64,000 nt of DNA from Tubulanus polymorphus (lineage: Eukaryota > Nemertea > Palaeonemertea > Tubulaniformes > Tubulanidae): NCBI RefSeq assembly GCF_964204645.1, contig NC_134030.1:22821210-22885209 (forward strand). Reading direction: 5' to 3'. Shown here piece by piece: positions 58,448 through 64,000 of the stretch (positions within the stretch are counted from its first letter, which is position 1; each line of letters begins with the position of its first letter). A program made the position numbers and the translations under genes. The notes under the pieces are model-generated. The model was given only the letters and a program-made list of their open reading frames with translations. It searched no databases and was not told the DNA's origin.

Positions 58448-58981
58448 CAGTGATTTTGTCTATCTGTAGGAATAAGGAGAGGGGTTTTTACTGAAGTGCT
58501 ACGTGTTCATGAATGAAAGAGATTTAATAATTATGTATTCAAACCCACGCTTTAAAATAAAAGGTTTTCTGCTCGGAAAAAAGGCGCATTGTTATTAACA
58601 GGTTCGGTTTTAAGCGCAGGTCTTTTTAATTGCATCACGTAAAAAGACCACAAATCAAATTTTCCATTCAAACGTTGTTGACATGATTTTCTGGAATATC
58701 AGATGCATCTATTCATCGGTCTAAACATAGACACTGGAGATAAGCTCATTTTGGTCAAGATCTGCAGGAGTTCAGACTTTTGATAAGACCGCATTTTCCC
58801 TAATATGTTCTTATATTACAAATTAAGACCAGATCGTTTCCCAATTAGATGAATATTGATTTTGATATTGTTAAATACCAGCGATAAAGTTTTAATCAAG
58901 ACCAAGACAAGAAAAATGATATTGATATTAAGATGAAAAATGATATTTTGAATTTAGATTTCAAATTTGAATTTGATATTG

Positions 58982-59518
58982 CAGGCGCGGATGCAGACTA
59001 TCGCACATGCAGCACGTGCGGTACTGTAGTCGCAGTTTTCAAATGCCCTTGAAAAATTTTTGTTTCGGGAAAAAAGTAAATAAAAGGGCACACAATTTGT
59101 GCGCCATAAAAAAATAATTGCCTTTCTGTACTAGGACTAAAGCAAAATGTGAATGGAAATAAATTGCCCAAAATCAATAAAGACAATTTTCCTTTACTCA
59201 AAAGGGCACTATTCTAAAAGAGACATTATTGTTGCTCTATAAATCTAATCGAAAAAGGGCAAATTTCGCCAAAAATCTAAAAAAGGTACACGGAAATTGT
59301 ATGTGAAGGTAAATTAAGTGGCATGATGCCAATAAATGGCACTCAAACTCAAACTCGCTCGCTGGGCATCAATACTGGCCCTTTTCAAAGTTGGTGCCCT
59401 TTTTTCACTGTGCTGTCGTCACCGAATGGCCCTGGATCCGCGCCACCGAATGGCCCTGGATCCGCGCCACCGAATGGCCCTGGATCCGCGCCACCGAATG
59501 GCCCTGGATCCGCGCCTG
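58982..59518. mobile_element. hAT-like element, 537 bp, with internal minisatellite
   Basis: Ends CAGGCGCGGATGCAG and CTGGATCCGCGCCTG are inverted, flanked by TATTG (58977-58981 and 59519-59523). The right end is tandemly expanded: four copies of ACCGAATGGCCCTGGATCCG at 59420-59510. No intact transposase was seen. Confidence 0.75.
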
Positions 59519-59783
59519 TATTGATATTGAATATAACGCGAGTAATAAATAAACCACAATTCGAAATTTGAAATGAAATAAAAACTTTAAAGATGTTTTG
59601 TTGTGGTTTTGTCGAAGTTCTTGTCAAATTTTCCATCAAAGTTTTTCGTTTTTTGTCAAATGAAATTTGTATCGAAACAAGATCGAAGATCGGCATGAAT
59701 TTTGATTTCGTGCCGAAAACAAAGAGGATTTTTTGAAATAACTGAAATAATTTCGGTAATAAAGTAAAGAGTAAAATGCTTAC

Positions 59784-60010
59784 CTGTGTTAACGATAATG
59801 ATATAGCGTATCGTCGCTTGTCCGCCCGTTCACTGGTTTAACTGTTGTTATATTGACGGTTATATATATAACTGTTATAACGAGGTTTATCAGGAGGCGC
59901 TGATGAATAATAACTCATACAGTGATGATCTATGAGTGATGAATATCAGTCCCTGGCAGCAACCTCTCCTCCACACTCTCTCTCCCGCGCGCACGCGAGT
60001 CAGTCCGCGT
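59784..60010 (-). other. Possible untranslated first exon and promoter, minus strand
   Basis: On the minus strand AACACAG is followed by the donor GTAAGC at 59783, downstream of a GC-rich CGCGCGC segment (59985-60005). It could be the first exon of a minus-strand gene such as the peptide gene at 47.5 kb, but no linking evidence exists. Confidence 0.2.
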
Positions 60011-60299
60011 CCGTATTTTAACGATGATTAATAGTTGATCTCTCCTCTCTCTCTATCTTCAACTCGGCCGTTTAAGCTAACAAGTCCCTCCGGCTTCAAG
60101 ATATTAGCTATTTTACTTTATTGGTGCGTGCTTGTTGAGTTTGCGGACTCTAGTAAAAGACGGAGAGGGGCGTTACAGGGTGACTGCATCCCAGGGGGAG
60201 TACAGGGTGGCTGCATCGTGGAGGGGGGCGTTACAGGGTGAATGCATCACCTACATATTTTCCAAGTCATTTGTAATGAAAGTTTCTAAGAATTTGGTT

Positions 60300-60462
60300 A
60301 CCTAATCGATGATGTCATAACCGAATCAATGATGTCATAACCTAATCGATGATGTCATGACCTAATCGATGACGTCATAACCTAATCGATGACGTCATAA
60401 CCTAATCGATGACGTCATAGCCTAATCGATGATGTCATAGCCTAATCGATGATGTCATAAGG
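60300..60462. repeat. 20-bp repeat with CRE palindromes
   Basis: Eight copies of CCTAATCGATGATGTCATAA, of which three carry the full CRE TGACGTCA and each carries ATCGAT. Confidence 0.95.
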
Positions 60463-60564
60463 TGATATGAGCTATTATCGATATGCTACCGGTGCTGCGG
60501 CTGCTGCTGCTGCTGCCGCTGCTGGCGGGTTAGAGTAATTAATTAGGAAGTAGAGATAGACAAT

Positions 60565-60705
60565 ATGCCCTAGCGGGGTCGTCCATCACCGGGCAGGAGT
60601 TTACCCTAGCGGGGTCGTCCATCACCGGGCAGGAGTTTACCCTCGTGGGGTCGTCCATCACCTGGCGGGTGTGTTCGCCTTCGTGGGGTCGTCCATCAAT
60701 AAGCA
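60565..60705. repeat. Minisatellite, about 38-bp unit (GGGGTCGTCCATCACCGGGC)
   Basis: Four copies, with the last diverged. Confidence 0.9.
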
Positions 60706-60989
60706 GATAAGCGGTAATTGAATCGCTTAACGTTGAAGATGAGAGATAAATTTGAAGAAATGAATATTTATTAGTTATTTTTTTCAAGTAACGCAGGGAA
60801 AGAAAACTTAATTCTTGGATGCACATTCTGAAAACTTAATTCTTGGATGCACATTCTGATCGGTTGTTGATCTACATTTCACCGTGTTAAACTTGATACA
60901 GCCAAACACGCTTAGTGGAGACCATTGGGTTTGATCTAAAACCGGTCTAAGCTGTTGTGATTAATTAATTAGAGAGTTAGTGTGAATGG

Positions 60990-61290
60990 AGTCACCGTGC
61001 AGCTGACTAATCACCACTACATAATGGTCACCACACCTGAGTGGTCACCGGTCGCCACACCTGACTGGTCACCGGTCACCACACCTGACTGGTCACCGGT
61101 CACCACACTAAGCAGACAAACTTACAAACTCGGTATACCATCACTGGTTTATGGACTAGTGGTTAGCATGCTCGGCTGTTGTGCTGGCGGTCGCAGGTTC
61201 GAGTCCTGCTAGGGTTAGGGTTACTACGGACCTTGGGTTAGGGTAAGTGTGTCCTAGGATTAGGGTTACGGGGTTAGGGTCCATGGCAAT
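60990..61290 (+). mobile_element. Composite VNTR + tRNA-like + TTAGGG-tail element, copy C
   Basis: Four VNTR units (CTGACTGGTCACCGGTCACC) at 61020-61105, linker AGCAGACAAACTT, tRNA-like segment 61145-61212 (A box TGGACTAGTGG, B box GGTTCGAGTCC), then GCTAGGGTTAGGGTT. Copies A and B have the same order. Confidence 0.75.
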
Positions 61291-62329
61291 TTTCGTGGCG
61301 AATTTGAACATTTTCAAACATTGAATTACATTTTCAATTACTTTTGGTGGGAAATCTAATCCTCTCCCAATCTCCTTTTATTCGAGCTGAACCAAAAAAC
61401 AACAAATCAATTCATGGAAAAAGTAATTAAGAATATTTTATTCTCCAGAAAATTTCTATGAAGGCAAAAATTCACTCATTAAATTCACAATAAAACCGGA
61501 TATTCCCTACTTAAAAACAAAAACTGTACCGTTACTGTGGCAAGTGAGGATTCCACGTAGAAGATCCACTAGGTGTCGCTATTGGTTTTATTAGAGTCCA
61601 ATTAAAATCATATCAAATTTTCTTGCTAGAAAAGTATGAATCAGACATTATATTTCATCTGGGAGCTTGAAAATCTAGTTGATAAAGTGATTGAAGCTAA
61701 CTTCGTAAAGCCACACCATCTGGTGGTGAACTCTGGCACTTCATTGGTTTAAGGGTCGAATCCCAGAGTAATGGCCTATATTTAATTGTTTTTTTTTTAT
61801 TGTTCCACTCGGTTTTTGGGGACCGGCCCAATTACGTTTAAGCTAAATATTTTACAATATATTTACAGTCGTATTTCGTATCACAGAATTTCGCTTCAGG
61901 TGAGGGACGCGCACTCTACACAATACGCGTACCAGGTGTATAAATATAGCAATCTAACAGTTTAACTAAACCTCAAATTAAATAGAATTTCACTTGGCAG
62001 TTTTTCAAACTCTACTAAAACAAAATCGTCTACTATTTTAAAACAAAGCGGGTCTAATTGGAGCGATTGTCTCTCTATCATCCGTGGATGGCGTCCGGTT
62101 AAACGAGGCAAAATCCACAACCAAAGATTCAAACGTTTGCGATCTCTATCGGGCAGGCCTATCGTGACGTCACAGAGCACCTTGTCCAAAAACACCGCAA
62201 TTCACTGTCTGATAGGTTCATGCGCCCCCTATCGTAGTGTTCAGACATCGAATGACCCCTAACCGGCTATATGCTCCTCTTCAGCGCTCTAGCGGCTGCT
62301 ATTAGAATTATATTAACCCTTTCCTGCCG
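61291..62329. other. Intergenic / 3' flank of the minus-strand gene at 62.3 kb
   Basis: GGGTCGAATCCCAGAG near 61750 resembles a B box, but the flanking A box is weak. The 77-codon minus frame at 61962-62195 has no recognised domain and may be 3' untranslated sequence. Confidence 0.35.
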
Positions 62330-63908
62330 TTATGCTACTTCGATCGGTCCGCCATTACCGCGTAGTTGCATCGTGTTATAACCGTTAAATTCGTGTTGTC
62401 TTCCTTTGATGATATTCTCTCGTAAATCAGGATTCTGTTCGGGGAACGAGTGGTGGAATTTACGATGAGCTCGCGATTTACTGAACGAGTCTTGTATTTT
62501 CAGCAGCGACGTCTGCGGCCGTGGCGTTCCCGACGCCGGGTTCCAATCGAATCGTTTGTCGTGTTTGAACGACATGTCGTACGGTGGCGCCCCCGAACCG
62601 AACTGAGCTTGATAGGCGCTTTTAAATTCACTCCGGTCCTCGCTTACTGCTTTACCACGTGACTCGGCGAACTGATCCTGTACTATAGTCCTATCGTACG
62701 ATCCGCGCATGCGCGATGTACGCTGGTTTTGCTCGTCGGTGGCGCGCAGACTCGGCATCGGCCAGGTTCCGTTAAACAGCGCTACGACGGGTTTATCCGA
62801 GGCCGGTATGACGTCATTATTCAATTGGGAATCACTGAGGGTATTCCTCGGGTCGAACTTCGCCTGTGAACTGGTGTATTGTACCTCGGATACAGGCTGG
62901 TTCACCGATCCGCTCATAGGGGCGCTGCTCAGACGAATCGGCTCGCCGCCTGCTCCAGTTGCTATGGTGACGTTCTCGGTGAATTGTACTGTTTTCGGAC
63001 GTTTGGTTGACGCATGCGCTTTGACGTTGTGCAGTGATTGGTTGGCGGTTGACATGACGACTAGCGGCTCGTGTCTGGCGAACGGATGTAAGGAGTACTC
63101 CTGTAAGAATTTCGGTTTGTTGTAACTCGTACCGTGGGTCGATTCTGTGTTAATGACACCGTTTTCGACTGTTTTCACATCGACATCAGTTAAATCCGGT
63201 TTCAGATGTTGTTTCTGTAAGAAGGTTTGTTTAGCCAGCGGTGCTAACACTTCTTCCGGTTCCTGTCTTCCGGATATCAGACTGTTCGGCTCGTTGTATA
63301 GATTCATAGCGTTGAAGCTGTTCGTTACGTTCATCTGCGCGCTCAACGAACTCGATTGGTTTATCGCGTCGACGTGAGAGGCGCTAGTGTCGAACATGCT
63401 CGGTCTGACCCCGGTCTCGTAGGCGTCGTCGAGTCTGGCGGATAGTTTCTCGGGTAGGTAGCTGGTCTGATACATGCCCGCTCGTTCAGCCTGGTAAGTT
63501 CCCTCGTGTTTATAGAACACTCCGGGTCGTTCCTTCTCGCTCGTTGTTTTATATTTCTCGTTCAGAGCCTGGATATCGTGACTAGGTTTCTGTAGTTCCA
63601 GTAATTTCCACCGATTCGAAGCCTCGATCTGCTGAAAACGATCTTTCTCCTGATGACGTAGTTCGTCGAGTGGATTTTTTATGCCGTTTACGTCATCGGT
63701 TTTGGCGTTGTGGTGGTCGATGTCTTCACGTGCGTGTGTTTCTCTCTGTTCGTTCAACAGATGGCGTTGTCGTTCCGGATGTAGATCTTTCTCCATCGCC
63801 AGCCATTGTTGCGAACCGTACTTCCGGTCGTCCATGTCTTCTGGCATATTTTTATAGGCTGTTCCATTCATCAGTCGATTCTCTTCCTTTTCGCGAAGAG
63901 TCATTTTT
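62330..63908 (-). CDS. Unrecognised hydrophilic protein, terminal exon (5' partial)
   Basis: A single large exon begins at a CCGCAG acceptor (63909-63914, minus) and runs to TAA at 62332-62330. From the first ATG after the acceptor (63904, MTLREKEENRL) it gives 524 aa, but upstream exons beyond the window are likely. There are no membrane segments and no signal peptide. The N-terminal third is charged and probably coiled (KDLHPERQRHLLNEQRE). The middle is Ser/Asn-rich. The conserved-looking C-terminus has SEFKSAYQAQFGSG, KRFDWNPASGTPRPQTSLL and SRAHRKFHHSFPE. The last part, with repeated F-x-x-x-Y and TPRPQTSL phrases, resembles sperm or ciliary microtubule-associated proteins in style only. 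Real coding sequence is supported by length, codon quality and the acceptor. Confidence 0.75.
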
Positions 63909-64000
63909 CTGCGGATTGAAAATATCAATTTTCTCAAAATTCTGTTTATTTTTTCAAATTCAATCTAAAAATCGACAAAATATAAAATACCTTTTATAGT

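Overview
This is a window from a eukaryotic nuclear genome, most likely an invertebrate and probably a lophotrochozoan (inference). Genes are split into many short exons with clean GT/AG junctions. Introns are a few hundred bases long and full of minisatellites. The three recognisable genes are animal orthologues, and HPS6 supports a metazoan. No bacterial features (operons, Shine-Dalgarno sites) are seen.

Layout. (1) 185-14294, + strand: the 3' part of a large gene with three Ig-like exons, one transmembrane exon, and a cytoplasmic tail of about 700 residues built from about 38 very small exons. Every internal exon I could define has a length divisible by three and is flanked by phase-1 introns. 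I recognise no family for the tail. (2) 14295-18109: intergenic repeats, a tRNA-like/VNTR element and a promoter-like CCAAT region. (3) 18110-26711, +: HPS6 (BLOC-2 subunit), 18 coding exons, about 803 aa. (4) 27348-33739, +: DNPEP (aspartyl aminopeptidase, M18), 13 coding exons, 469 aa, all metal and catalytic residues present. (5) 37368-42508, -: FBXL20/FBXL2-type F-box LRR protein, 14 coding exons, 444 aa, ending in a CaaX box. (6) 47488-47953, -: a 76-aa secreted-peptide candidate in three coding exons, absent from long-ORF views because it is spliced. (7) 47954-62329: a gene-poor, repeat-rich stretch. (8) 62330-63908, -: the last exon of an unrecognised 524-aa-plus hydrophilic protein that continues beyond the window.

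The mobile and repeat fraction is unusually readable. There is a Penelope-like element fragment with a GIY-YIG endonuclease and inverted flanks. Hammerhead-ribozyme cores occur at four loci, including a 69-bp tandem array. Three Mutator-like elements have 9-bp target duplications, and three hAT-like elements have CAGG-type ends and 5-bp duplications. Two short palindromic MITE families are present, and their termini or interiors appear again as tandem minisatellite arrays in many introns. Three copies of a composite tRNA-like element share a 24-bp VNTR head and a TTAGGG-like tail.

HPS6 and DNPEP are head-to-tail neighbours with no obvious functional link. FBXL20 converges on DNPEP. No operon-like cooperation is implied. 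Exon coordinates were read by eye from splice consensus, reading phase and recalled protein families; no alignment or transcript was available.
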